Shown: positions 1 through 5,169, counted from the first letter of the stretch. The stretch: 5,169 nt of DNA from Bacteroidota bacterium (GCA_023436685.1 JAEZIL010000270.1:1-5169); one strand, 5' to 3'. Notes: generated by a model from the letters alone, not told the origin. Translations and numbers: made by a program.

Positions 1-1704
1 ATCCAATACTGTATAACCATCGAATTGGTCGCTTACTACTTTTGCCTTCTGGTTGAATTTGGTAGCATCTTCAGGTGTCCACCAGTCATTCAGGTTGCCC
101 TCAGCATCGTACTGACGGCCCTGATCATCGAAGCCGTGCGTCATTTCATGGCCTATTACAGCACCAATACCACCATAGTTTATGGCATCATCCGCATCTT
201 GCTCGAAGAATGGGAACTGGAGGATACCGGCAGGGAAAACGATCTCGTTAAATGCCGGGTTATAATAAGCATTTACAGTAGGCGGCGTCATTTGCCATTC
301 TGTTTTATCAACAGGTTTACCCAGCTTATTGATCATATAATCGTAATCGAAAGCCGATGAAGCCAGTATATTTTTCACATAATCATTTCCTGATATTTCC
401 AATTTATTATAGTCTCTCCATTTGTCAGGATATCCTATCTTCTTAAGGAATGTATTCAGTTTGGCCAATGCTTTTTGCTTAGTAATATCAGACATCCAGT
501 CAAGGCGCTTAATACGGTCGGCATATGTTTGCTGCAAGTTATCTACCAGCTCAAGCATGCGTTTCTTAGCTTCAGGCTTAAAGTGTTTGTCAACATACAT
601 TTGGCCCAGCAGTTCGCCTACGGAACCATCTGTAACTTGCAATACACGTTTCCAGCGTGGTTTTTGCTCTTGTTGGCCTCTTACCGTTTTACCATAGAAA
701 TCGAAACGCGCATTATCGAAATTGCTGCTCAGATAAGGAGCCATATCGTTTACAGCATGAAATTTCATGTATTTTTTCCATACATCAATAGGTGTAGCTT
801 TCAGCTGTTTTGATATTTCCTGGAAGAATTTAGGCTGGCCCACCAGGAACGAATCGTTGGGGTTAGCCTTGAGGTTTTTCAAAATAGCTGCCCAGTCCAT
901 ACCGGGGGTTAGCTTGTTCATACTTGCAGCATTGTACTTATTGTACAACTTATATGGGTCGCGCATTTCTACGCGTGTCATTGATGCTCCTGCCAAAGCA
1001 GTTTCCAACTTATAGATATCAGCCGCATCTTTCTTTGCAGTAGCACTATCGCTGCCCATCATGCTTAGCATTCTCACCAGGTAAGCCTGGTAAGCTTCAC
1101 GCACTTTAGCTGTGCGGGCGTCTTTATTAAAATAATAATCGCGATCGGGTAAGCCTAAACCACCCTGAAAGAACTGGCCAACCTGGTTGGTTACATTTTT
1201 ATCATCGGGTGCCACCCAAAATGCAAACAACTGCCCAATACCTTGCGTATGTTGCAGTGTTATTTCATTAATAAGGCCATTAGCATCAGTTATCGCATCA
1301 ATACGGCAAAGTATGCCGTTCATAGGTGTAAGCCCTGCTTTTTCAATAGCTGCACTATCCATACCGCTGCGGTACATATCGCCCACTTTCTGTTCGGCAC
1401 TGCCTTTTTTAGCATTTTTAGTAGCGGCAGCTTCTTCCAGGAGGTCATGCAGCGCTTTATAATTATTCTCTTGCAGCAGGTTAAAGCTACCCCAGCGTGT
1501 TTCCGATGCCGGTATAGGTGTATTCTTTAACCATGTACCGTTTGCATACAGGAAAAAGTTATCGCCCGGGCGCACGGTAGTATCCATATTGGCAGGGTCC
1601 AGCAATTTGCGCGCTTCCTTTGCGCTCTCTTTGCCTTCCTTTTGTTGGCATGCGCCTAGCGACAGAACTGCAGCCGCAGCCAGAAGTGTGTGTGTTAATT
1701 TCAT
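1..1704 (-). CDS. M13 family zinc metallopeptidase, lipoprotein (3' end beyond the window)
   Basis: Envelope endopeptidase of the neprilysin/PepO (M13) family, which cleaves oligopeptides. 568 codons are present; the family is usually about 670-690 residues, so roughly 110 C-terminal residues lie beyond the window edge. The start ATG (1702-1704) gives a lipoprotein signal peptide with lipobox L-G-A-C (Cys19), followed by QQKEGKES, an acidic/basic +2 region reminiscent of Bacteroidota surface-export signals (inference). The N-terminal domain opens with the typical 'RPGDNFFLYANGTWLK' motif (about residues 46-61). The substrate-binding NAYY motif (N-A-x-Y class) is at about 478-481. The catalytic zinc motif HEMTH is at 519-523, preceded by NYGGIGAVIG and followed by GFDDQGRQYD. 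The third zinc ligand (ExxxD motif, usually about 60 residues after HExxH) would fall just outside the window, so its absence here is not a defect. The gene probably has its own promoter (-7 box at 1728-1735), separate from the sprT operon upstream. The family assignment is very secure; the substrate is unknown. Confidence 0.96.
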   Translation of the reverse strand, partial: MKLTHTLLAAAAVLSLGACQQKEGKESAKEARKLLDPANMDTTVRPGDNFFLYANGTWLKNTPIPASETRWGSFNLLQENNYKALHDLLEEAAATKNAKKGSAEQKVGDMYRSGMDSAAIEKAGLTPMNGILCRIDAITDANGLINEITLQHTQGIGQLFAFWVAPDDKNVTNQVGQFFQGGLGLPDRDYYFNKDARTAKVREAYQAYLVRMLSMMGSDSATAKKDAADIYKLETALAGASMTRVEMRDPYKLYNKYNAASMNKLTPGMDWAAILKNLKANPNDSFLVGQPKFFQEISKQLKATPIDVWKKYMKFHAVNDMAPYLSSNFDNARFDFYGKTVRGQQEQKPRWKRVLQVTDGSVGELLGQMYVDKHFKPEAKKRMLELVDNLQQTYADRIKRLDWMSDITKQKALAKLNTFLKKIGYPDKWRDYNKLEISGNDYVKNILASSAFDYDYMINKLGKPVDKTEWQMTPPTVNAYYNPAFNEIVFPAGILQFPFFEQDADDAINYGGIGAVIGHEMTHGFDDQGRQYDAEGNLNDWWTPEDATKFNQKAKVVSDQFDGYTVLD

Positions 1705-1727
1705 CCTTATTTGATGTTTAAGAGGCA

Positions 1728-1735
1728 CAAATGTA
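1728..1735 (-). promoter_or_regulatory. Bacteroidota-type -7 box for the M13 peptidase gene
   Basis: On the minus strand the sequence reads TACATTTG, an exact match to the TAnnTTTG -7 consensus of the Bacteroidota primary sigma factor. It lies 23 nt before the ATG, which would give a leader of roughly 15-20 nt. No clear TTG -33 element is seen at the usual distance, so this is a half-supported promoter. Transcription from here would make the M13 gene independent of the operon ending at 1810. Confidence 0.5.
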
Positions 1736-1741
1736 CAAATA

Positions 1742-1758
1742 AACCAATGCGATTGGTT
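1742..1758. repeat. Perfect 7-bp inverted repeat (AACCAAT-GCG-ATTGGTT)
   Basis: Two perfect 7-nt arms separated by 3 nt sit between the sprT-like stop codon (1810) and the -7 box of the M13 gene, about where a -33 element would be. It could be an operator half-site pair for a dimeric repressor or activator of the M13 gene. Alternatively it could be a weak stem-loop ending the sprT transcript; on the minus strand it is followed by TATTTG rather than a solid T-run, and the stem is AT-rich, so a strong intrinsic terminator is unlikely. Confidence 0.4.
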
Positions 1759-1809
1759 AAGATGCCTATATCTTTAACGGGTGAAAATACGGGGGAATTG
1801 TAGCAGGCC

Positions 1810-2451
1810 TTATGCTATTCGCCGCCAGTCACGCTTTATTTGCCTCACCTCTACTATTGCTTGAAACAGATACATTTTGCCTGTAGTCAGCTCCATACAT
1901 TTACTCCGGGTACGCAATTCTTCAACTTTCTCGAAAAACCTGCCGTCCGATTCAAACCAGTCACCCGCTTCCAGGTCGTCTACCAATAAATATCCGGGCT
2001 TGGGTTCGTCGTAGCGATATAATGCCTTGAAAAGATTCATATCGCTACATGTACTGGCAGCAGGATTATGGAGGTATGTTATTAGCGCTTTTTCTACATC
2101 TTTAGGAAATATACTTTTCCCAATAAAGGGTATTAACACGTGCCTGAACTGTGTTTTCCATTCTCCACCGTGCGGTGCTACTTTATTCTTAAAATGCTCA
2201 TATGTTAACAGGTGAGCTATTTCGTGCAATAAAGTGATTAAAAAGCTATAGGGGTTTAAATTAATATTAACACTGATCTGGTGATATGGATAAGTTTTTG
2301 TTGGGTTTCTATAGTCGCCCAAAACGCTCTTCCTTTCCCTTGTAAGGTTTAAATATATGGTGTGCTGCCTGAAGTAAGGCATTACCATTTCAAAAGTATT
2401 CTTAGGTAAAAAATGCTGTAAGTATTTTAACGACGTTTCCTGCTTTGCCAT
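1810..2451 (-). CDS. SprT-like domain zinc metalloprotease
   Basis: A 213-residue soluble protein of the SprT-like family, related to bacterial SprT and distantly to the SPRTN protease core. The zinc site is explicit: HEIAH at 76-80, with a downstream third-ligand region H94-G-G-E-W98, the usual 'HGxxW' signature. The C-terminal part (about 153-204: G-Y-L-L-V-D-D-L then E-A-G-D-W-F, G-R-x-F, R-T-R-S-K-C and T-G-K-M-Y-L) looks like a small beta-rich domain. It lacks the paired CxxC knuckles of an E. coli-type zinc ribbon; only Cys135 and Cys185 are visible. I recall this form from Bacteroidota SprT-like proteins. There is no signal peptide or membrane segment, so it should be cytoplasmic. The ATG lies 1 nt after the stop of the upstream AtpI-like gene, so it is the last gene of a four-gene operon and probably translationally coupled. 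No Shine-Dalgarno sequence is evident. Fold and zinc site are secure; the biological substrate is unknown. Confidence 0.9.
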   Translation of the reverse strand: MAKQETSLKYLQHFLPKNTFEMVMPYFRQHTIYLNLTRERKSVLGDYRNPTKTYPYHQISVNINLNPYSFLITLLHEIAHLLTYEHFKNKVAPHGGEWKTQFRHVLIPFIGKSIFPKDVEKALITYLHNPAASTCSDMNLFKALYRYDEPKPGYLLVDDLEAGDWFESDGRFFEKVEELRTRSKCMELTTGKMYLFQAIVEVRQIKRDWRRIA

Positions 2452-2452
2452 G

Positions 2453-2830
2453 TTATTTCACGTTCCGGGCCATTTTCGATAATATTATTGTTTCTGTTGC
2501 CGAATACACCACATAGATGCCTAATAACATAAATAATGATGGTTTGTGAACATTGGGCTTGTTCACCATAGCATATGTTAGAATAGATATCATACACACA
2601 AAAAGCTTTAAGAATGATGAGGCATAAACGCCTCTCACAAACGCATCGGGCCTGGCCCCTATTTGTTTAGTAACTAAAACATAGCTAATAACGCTGAGCA
2701 ATGCCATTACACCATTACCCGTCATAAGCACTCCATAACTAAATTCAGGTGCGTTTATTTTAAGTGCATAAAATACGCCACTTAAAACCAGGAATATAAT
2801 TATAACAATCGCTATATAACTACCTTTCAT
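2453..2830 (-). CDS. AtpI-like four-helix membrane protein, ATP synthase accessory
   Basis: A 125-residue integral inner-membrane protein with four predicted transmembrane helices, at about 5-23, 33-54, 66-89 and 97-118, and short charged loops (K-Q-I-G-A-R-P around 55-61; K-P-N-V-H-K-P around 91-97). Size, helix layout and the 'FVRGVYASSFLKLF' segment in front of helix 3 resemble the poorly named protein that lies between atpZ and atpB in many Bacteroidota F1Fo ATP synthase operons. That protein is usually regarded as the counterpart of AtpI, which helps assemble the c-ring. Its ATG overlaps the atpZ-like stop by 4 nt (ATGA, 2827-2830), which supports co-translation with atpZ. The next gene is sprT-like rather than atpB. 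The topology is visible; the AtpI-like role rests on position and resemblance, and a transporter of another kind cannot be excluded. Confidence 0.65.
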   Translation of the reverse strand: MKGSYIAIVIIIFLVLSGVFYALKINAPEFSYGVLMTGNGVMALLSVISYVLVTKQIGARPDAFVRGVYASSFLKLFVCMISILTYAMVNKPNVHKPSLFMLLGIYVVYSATETIILSKMARNVK

Positions 2831-3042
2831 TTTTGGGGTTTATTAAATATTCTAATGATCTGCCAAAGCGATACTCCTAACGCTATTACGGGCAATAAAA
2901 TTATAAATAAGGGAAATTTCCACCCGGTAATGCCGTCAAGTTTATTACCCGCCCATACAGCTAGCAATAATAGAATCATCCACTGGGTGCCTAAACCCAC
3001 ATAGCGCATTACACTTCTGTTTGTTTCTCTTGGTTCGGTCAC
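2827..3042 (-). CDS. atpZ: AtpZ/AtpI family protein
   Basis: A 71-residue membrane protein with two hydrophobic helices (about 14-31 and 43-65) joined by a short loop containing A-G-N-K-L-D-G, the pattern of the AtpZ / ATPase_gene1 family. The family is linked to F1Fo ATP synthase: AtpZ and AtpI have been proposed to act in c-ring assembly or to form a divalent-cation pathway feeding the synthase. The start is GTG at 3040-3042, overlapping the preceding stop as GTGA. An internal ATG at codon 12 (3007-3009) would also leave both helices nearly intact, but the 4-nt overlap favours GTG. The gene overlaps the AtpI-like gene by 4 nt at its 3' end. A bactofilin gene, which I recall between the M23-type gene and atpZ in several relatives, is absent here. 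The family call is good; the precise function is inferred. Confidence 0.82.
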   Translation of the reverse strand: MTEPRETNRSVMRYVGLGTQWMILLLLAVWAGNKLDGITGWKFPLFIILLPVIALGVSLWQIIRIFNKPQK

Positions 3043-3539
3043 TTTCGCTTATCTTTTTGTATATTTTGTACTGCGGCCTGCTTTATTTGCTTGTTTTGAG
3101 GCACAATACTATTCATATCCTCCTGTCTCACCTTCCTCATATCTAATCTGGCGGTATCACGCTCTTTCTCCTTACCGGCTATTATACGTTTAATATTATC
3201 CTCGTACTGCTGCTGCGCGGCTACAAGGTCGGTTAGCGAATCTACACTTTGTTTCAACTTTATGGTTTGCAAACGAGCTTTATCATTTCCATAACCTGGT
3301 ATATAATACTTTAGTGGCGTAAGCAACATAATACTTACGGTTATTAAAACGATTACAACTAACAAGCTGCTACCAAGTATGTACAGTTTTCCCATACTCA
3401 GTTTATACGAACTTACTTCCTCCATCGATTCTTCATCGATAAACGTCATCCGATACTCCCTGCCCAGCCGCTCAAAAATATTACCTTTCAATCGTCGTTT
3501 GCTCATACGGGCTTGCAATTTACGTTTTCGGCCAAACAT
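3039..3539 (-). CDS. Single-span membrane coiled-coil protein; resembles the N-terminal part of Bacteroidota M23 peptidases, no M23 domain
   Basis: 166 residues. A very basic, Arg/Lys-rich cytoplasmic head (1-30) is followed by a short segment M-T-F-I-D-E-E-S-M-E-E (31-41) and one transmembrane helix (about 51-73). Then comes T-P-L-K-Y-Y-I-P-G-Y (74-83), a helical/coiled-coil segment (about 85-125) and a charged tail. The layout 'short E-E strand, TM helix, TPL-x-x-YIPGY, coil' is what I recall for the membrane-anchored M23/LytM-type proteins encoded beside SprE/PorW genes in Bacteroidota. Those normally continue into a peptidase domain with HxxxD and HxH motifs. None is present: the frame stops and atpZ starts inside the stop codon, so the short form looks settled rather than recently broken. 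The second ATG (codon 12, 3504-3506) is an alternative start. It is divergent from the PorW-like gene and first in a four-gene operon. Function unknown; a scaffold role in the envelope is an inference. Confidence 0.7.
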   Translation of the reverse strand: MFGRKRKLQARMSKRRLKGNIFERLGREYRMTFIDEESMEEVSSYKLSMGKLYILGSSLLVVIVLITVSIMLLTPLKYYIPGYGNDKARLQTIKLKQSVDSLTDLVAAQQQYEDNIKRIIAGKEKERDTARLDMRKVRQEDMNSIVPQNKQIKQAAVQNIQKDKRK

Positions 3540-3625
3540 ATAATGCAGTAATTCACTGAGGCAGCTTTAACTTTAAATTAAATTATTTACACATTTATAG
3601 TAGGCTTATAAAGTGTTTTTTTAAC

Positions 3626-3633
3626 TATTTTTG
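3626..3633 (+). promoter_or_regulatory. Candidate -7 box for the PorW/SprE-like gene
   Basis: TATTTTTG matches TAnnTTTG exactly on the plus strand, 90 nt before the TTG start, implying a leader of roughly 80-85 nt. No TTG -33 element is visible at the right distance. In an AT-rich region a chance match is possible, and 5-of-6 matches at 3676-3683 and 3684-3691 are competitors closer to the gene. Confidence 0.35.
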
Positions 3634-3643
3634 AAGGTATTGG

Positions 3644-3669
3644 GTTCTCTGGATCTCCAGAAATGGAAC
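3644..3669. repeat. Imperfect inverted repeat in the PorW/SprE-like leader
   Basis: The core TCTGGA-TC-TCCAGA (3648-3661) has perfect 6-nt arms around 2 nt, flanked by GTTC (3644-3647) and GAAC (3666-3669), which can extend the pairing across a small internal loop. It falls inside the predicted leader if transcription starts after 3633. It may be an operator or a 5'-UTR hairpin; with no T-run behind it on either strand, it is not an intrinsic terminator. Confidence 0.35.
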
Positions 3670-3723
3670 GCAAAATATTTTTTTAGTTTTTCAGTTATAT
3701 ATTGAAGCAAAGACATTAGCACT

Positions 3724-5169
3724 TTGAGCTTAAGAACCATATTATCATTAATATTCATATTTTTAGTCTCCTTCGTTTTTATATTACCGGCTTCTGCACA
3801 AAAGGTAAACAACGATAGCCTGGCTATTGCGCGCAAGCGTATGCAAGACTCTACCAATAATGCACGCAAAATATACTTTGACAGCCTTAGAGCAGAAAGA
3901 CAAAGGGTGAACGATAGTATGAAAGCTGCCAGGAAGGTAATTACCGATAGTATTGCAGCTGTAAGAAAGTATCGGGAAAGTAAACGATATACAGATAGCG
4001 TGGCTGCTGTCCGTAAACACAGGACAGATTCTATACAGGCTGTGAGAACAGCTTATTTCGACTCTCTTAAGGCTGCACGCAAAGCCATTACCGATAGTAC
4101 GGTTGCCGCACGCAAAGCCATTACCGACAGTGTCAGGGCTATACAAAAGAAACGAACCGACAGCCTGGCGGTAGTGCGTAAATACAGGGAAAGTAAACGG
4201 TATGCCGATAGTGTAGCTGTGGTGCGCCAGGCTAAATTAGACAGTATAAAAGCCGTCAGGAAGGTGTTTAACGATAGTGTTGCCGCTGCTCGGAAGCATA
4301 TGAACGACAGCATGTCGGCAGCACGTAAGGCCTACAACGATAGTGTAGTGGCTGCACGTACAAAATTTACCGATAGTCTTAAAATAGTAAGAAAGGCACG
4401 TACCGATAGCTTGGCTAAAGTAAAAGAGAAACGGGAAAAAGACCAGAAGGCCCGGGCCAAGCTCAAAGAAGAAAAAATGCAATTGGCGCTTGAGTTGAAG
4501 ATAAATAAGAAACGACAAGCCTGGAGTAATGAAAAGATGCTGAAGAAGAAATGGGGGGTGCCGCGGCAAGTGGTTCAAAATACATTTACAAGGTATAACT
4601 ACTACTTTAATACCGATAAAAAAATGGACGAAGCGCTGGATAATATGCAGCGCGCATCGCGCGATAATTACGACTCTCTATTGGCATTGTTCCCATTTGA
4701 CCCCGATAGGGATTCTTCCTTGCTGTCGCAAGACATGGATAGCATCATTCAAAAAGCCTCTGTAGGGATACAAATACACGACCCCCGTACCAAATGGGGC
4801 GACGACCTGTATCTCCTGATGGGGCAAGCATATTATTATAAGGCCGACTACGACAATGCTGCTACCGCATTCCGTTATACCCTTAGCCTTCGCGATAAAA
4901 AGAAGAAAAAAAACAACAGTTCCTCTTCCCGAACTAAATCTAAGGCGCCATCTATTGCACAAGCCGATAATAATAAACCGCTCGATTTCCTTAAGCACCG
5001 TTCAGTACATAACGAGGCTCTCTTATGGCTGGCCCGTACTTATACCGAATGGAAGCAAGAAGGTAATGCAGAATCGGTGCTGGACCTTTTGGAGACCGAC
5101 CCTAATTACCCCAAATCACTAAGAGGCCGCCTGGCCCTTGAACGGGCATACCTTGCACTAAGCCAAAAC
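3724..5169 (+). CDS. PorW/SprE-like TPR protein of the type IX secretion system, with N-terminal 11-residue repeats (3' end beyond the window)
   Basis: 482 codons, open at the window edge. No ATG fits: TTG (3724-3726) is the start that yields a full signal peptide (about 1-25, S-L-R-T then a hydrophobic run ending P-A-S-A, cut before Gln26), and an in-frame stop lies at 3703-3705. Residues 31-238 are 18 tandem repeats of D-S-h-x-A-h-R-K-x-x-T/N. A charged helical linker (239-285, rich in K/E/R) follows. The conserved-looking part begins near N286 with N-T-F-T-R-Y-N-Y-Y-F-N, then a TPR-like helix pair at about 360-389 (D-D-L-Y-L-L-M-G-Q-A-Y-Y-Y). A basic/Ser-rich low-complexity insert at about 390-410 comes next, then N-E-A-L-L-W-L-A-R-T-Y. 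I recognise this pattern from SprE/PorW, a periplasmic TPR lipoprotein needed for T9SS secretion and gliding and reported to bridge the Sov translocon and the PorKN ring. Unlike that family norm, there is no lipobox Cys here. The call is by resemblance. Confidence 0.75.
   Translation, partial: MSLRTILSLIFIFLVSFVFILPASAQKVNNDSLAIARKRMQDSTNNARKIYFDSLRAERQRVNDSMKAARKVITDSIAAVRKYRESKRYTDSVAAVRKHRTDSIQAVRTAYFDSLKAARKAITDSTVAARKAITDSVRAIQKKRTDSLAVVRKYRESKRYADSVAVVRQAKLDSIKAVRKVFNDSVAAARKHMNDSMSAARKAYNDSVVAARTKFTDSLKIVRKARTDSLAKVKEKREKDQKARAKLKEEKMQLALELKINKKRQAWSNEKMLKKKWGVPRQVVQNTFTRYNYYFNTDKKMDEALDNMQRASRDNYDSLLALFPFDPDRDSSLLSQDMDSIIQKASVGIQIHDPRTKWGDDLYLLMGQAYYYKADYDNAATAFRYTLSLRDKKKKKNNSSSSRTKSKAPSIAQADNNKPLDFLKHRSVHNEALLWLARTYTEWKQEGNAESVLDLLETDPNYPKSLRGRLALERAYLALSQN
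3970..3990 (+). repeat. First copy of the YRESKRY expansion
   Basis: This encodes Y-R-E-S-K-R-Y (residues 83-89) inside repeat unit 5, making that unit 16 instead of 11 residues. The same seven residues recur at 4183-4203, with the stretch GGGAAAGTAAACG identical in DNA. Confidence 0.85.
4183..4203 (+). repeat. Second copy of the YRESKRY expansion
   Basis: This encodes the identical heptapeptide (residues 154-160) in repeat unit 11, exactly 71 residues (213 bp) after the first copy. The spacing equals one 16-residue unit plus five 11-residue units, which suggests a multi-unit duplication in the history of the array. Confidence 0.85.

Larger units (their letters stand above)
3540..3723. promoter_or_regulatory. 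Divergent intergenic region between the operon and the PorW/SprE-like gene
   Basis: 184 nt separate two genes transcribed away from each other, so both promoters must lie here. The minus side (about 3567-3602) is strongly AT-rich but shows only partial -7 boxes. The one exact minus-strand TAnnTTTG (TATGTTTG, 3533-3540) overlaps the annotated ATG, so it would work only if translation starts at codon 12. On the plus side there is an exact box at 3626-3633 and near matches at 3676-3683 and 3684-3691. No RNA gene or riboswitch is recognisable. Confidence 0.55.
3814..4437 (+). repeat. 18 tandem 11-residue (33-bp) coding repeats
   Basis: The repeat units start with Asp-Ser at residues 31, 42, 53, 64, 75, 91, 102, 113, 124, 135, 146, 162, 173, 184, 195, 206, 217 and 228 of the PorW-like protein. 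Sixteen units are 11 residues long; units 5 and 11 are 16 because of an identical expansion after R-K. The consensus is D-S-[LIVM]-x-A-[AV]-R-K-x-x-[TN]. At the DNA level the units keep GATAGT/GACAGC and a GC-A-GTN-CGT/AGG-AAA core but differ widely at third positions, so the repeats are old or conserved by selection on the protein. A hendecad period fits a slightly right-handed coiled coil or a single long charged helix of around 30 nm if fully helical (208 residues at 1.5 angstrom each). Confidence 0.93.

Noticed and set aside
25..1530. Several plus-strand open frames of 80-112 codons across the first 1.5 kb
   Set aside because: They lie antisense to the clearly coding M13 peptidase gene, whose frame is continuous from 1704 to the window edge with all family motifs.
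1742..1758. Rho-independent terminator for the sprT operon
   Set aside because: The stem is only 7 bp with three G-C pairs and is followed on the minus strand by TATTTG rather than a T-run, so an operator or incidental palindrome is at least as likely.
3663..3686. Short upstream frame ATG to TAG encoding M-E-R-K-I-F-F in the PorW-like leader
   Set aside because: Seven codons in an AT-rich leader occur easily by chance, there is no ribosome binding sequence and no attenuator-like codon run or paired hairpins.
3814..4437. CRISPR-like regular 33-bp periodicity
   Set aside because: The period is a multiple of three, units are not identical, no unique spacers occur, and the reading frame is uninterrupted; it is a protein-coding hendecad array.
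3784..4578. Three long overlapping minus-strand open frames (120, 86 and 113 codons) opposite the PorW-like gene
   Set aside because: They are antisense shadows of the 33-bp repeats: codon bias of the plus-strand array leaves the reverse frames open. The products are Cys/Leu-rich periodic strings with no recognisable domain, and the plus-strand frame has a signal peptide and conserved TPR region.
4894..4914. A-rich tract with an A8 run (4906-4913) as a possible programmed or sequencing frameshift
   Set aside because: The frame stays open and resembles PorW/SprE on both sides (Y-T-L-S-L before, N-E-A-L-L-W-L-A after), and no alternative frame continues a recognisable domain.

Overview
The window looks like chromosomal DNA from a member of the Bacteroidota, probably a Chitinophagia- or Sphingobacteriia-like lineage. 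Three observations support this: a gene resembling the type IX secretion (T9SS) protein PorW/SprE, a Bacteroidota-type AtpZ + AtpI-like membrane protein pair, and TAnnTTTG-type -7 promoter boxes with little recognisable Shine-Dalgarno sequence. The lineage is inferred from gene content and protein style; no database search was possible.

Layout. (1) Positions 1-1704, minus strand: most of an M13 (neprilysin/PepO-like) zinc metallopeptidase lipoprotein, cut by the window edge just after its HEMTH motif. (2) Positions 1705-1809: a short spacer with a good -7 box for the M13 gene and a perfect 7-bp inverted repeat. (3) Positions 1810-3539, minus strand: a compact four-gene operon, read from high to low coordinates. 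It encodes a single-span membrane coiled-coil protein, an AtpZ-like protein, a four-helix AtpI-like protein and a SprT-like zinc metalloprotease. The genes overlap by 4 nt, overlap by 4 nt, and are separated by 1 nt. (4) Positions 3540-3723: a divergent intergenic region. (5) Positions 3724-5169, plus strand: the first 482 codons of a PorW/SprE-like TPR protein, open at the window edge, with a TTG start and a cleavable signal peptide.

Three things stand out. The PorW/SprE-like protein carries, between its signal peptide and the TPR part, 18 tandem repeats with an 11-residue period (consensus D-S-h-x-A-h-R-K-x-x-T/N), interrupted at two places by the same 5-residue expansion; this predicts a very long, rod-like, positively charged helix. 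The same protein has a type I signal peptide (ASA|Q) rather than the lipobox expected of a PorW lipoprotein. The divergent operon starts with a protein that matches the N-terminal membrane and coiled-coil part of the Bacteroidota M23 peptidases often found beside this gene, but it stops before any M23 domain. It is then followed by atpZ and an atpI-like gene that are not followed by atpB; a sprT-like gene sits there instead.

How the genes may work together: the divergent pair (membrane coiled-coil protein and PorW-like protein) plausibly both act at the envelope, the first anchored in the inner membrane and the second in the periplasm. The AtpZ/AtpI-like pair would serve F1Fo ATP synthase assembly from a distance. 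The SprT-like and M13 proteins have no evident functional tie to these beyond position.
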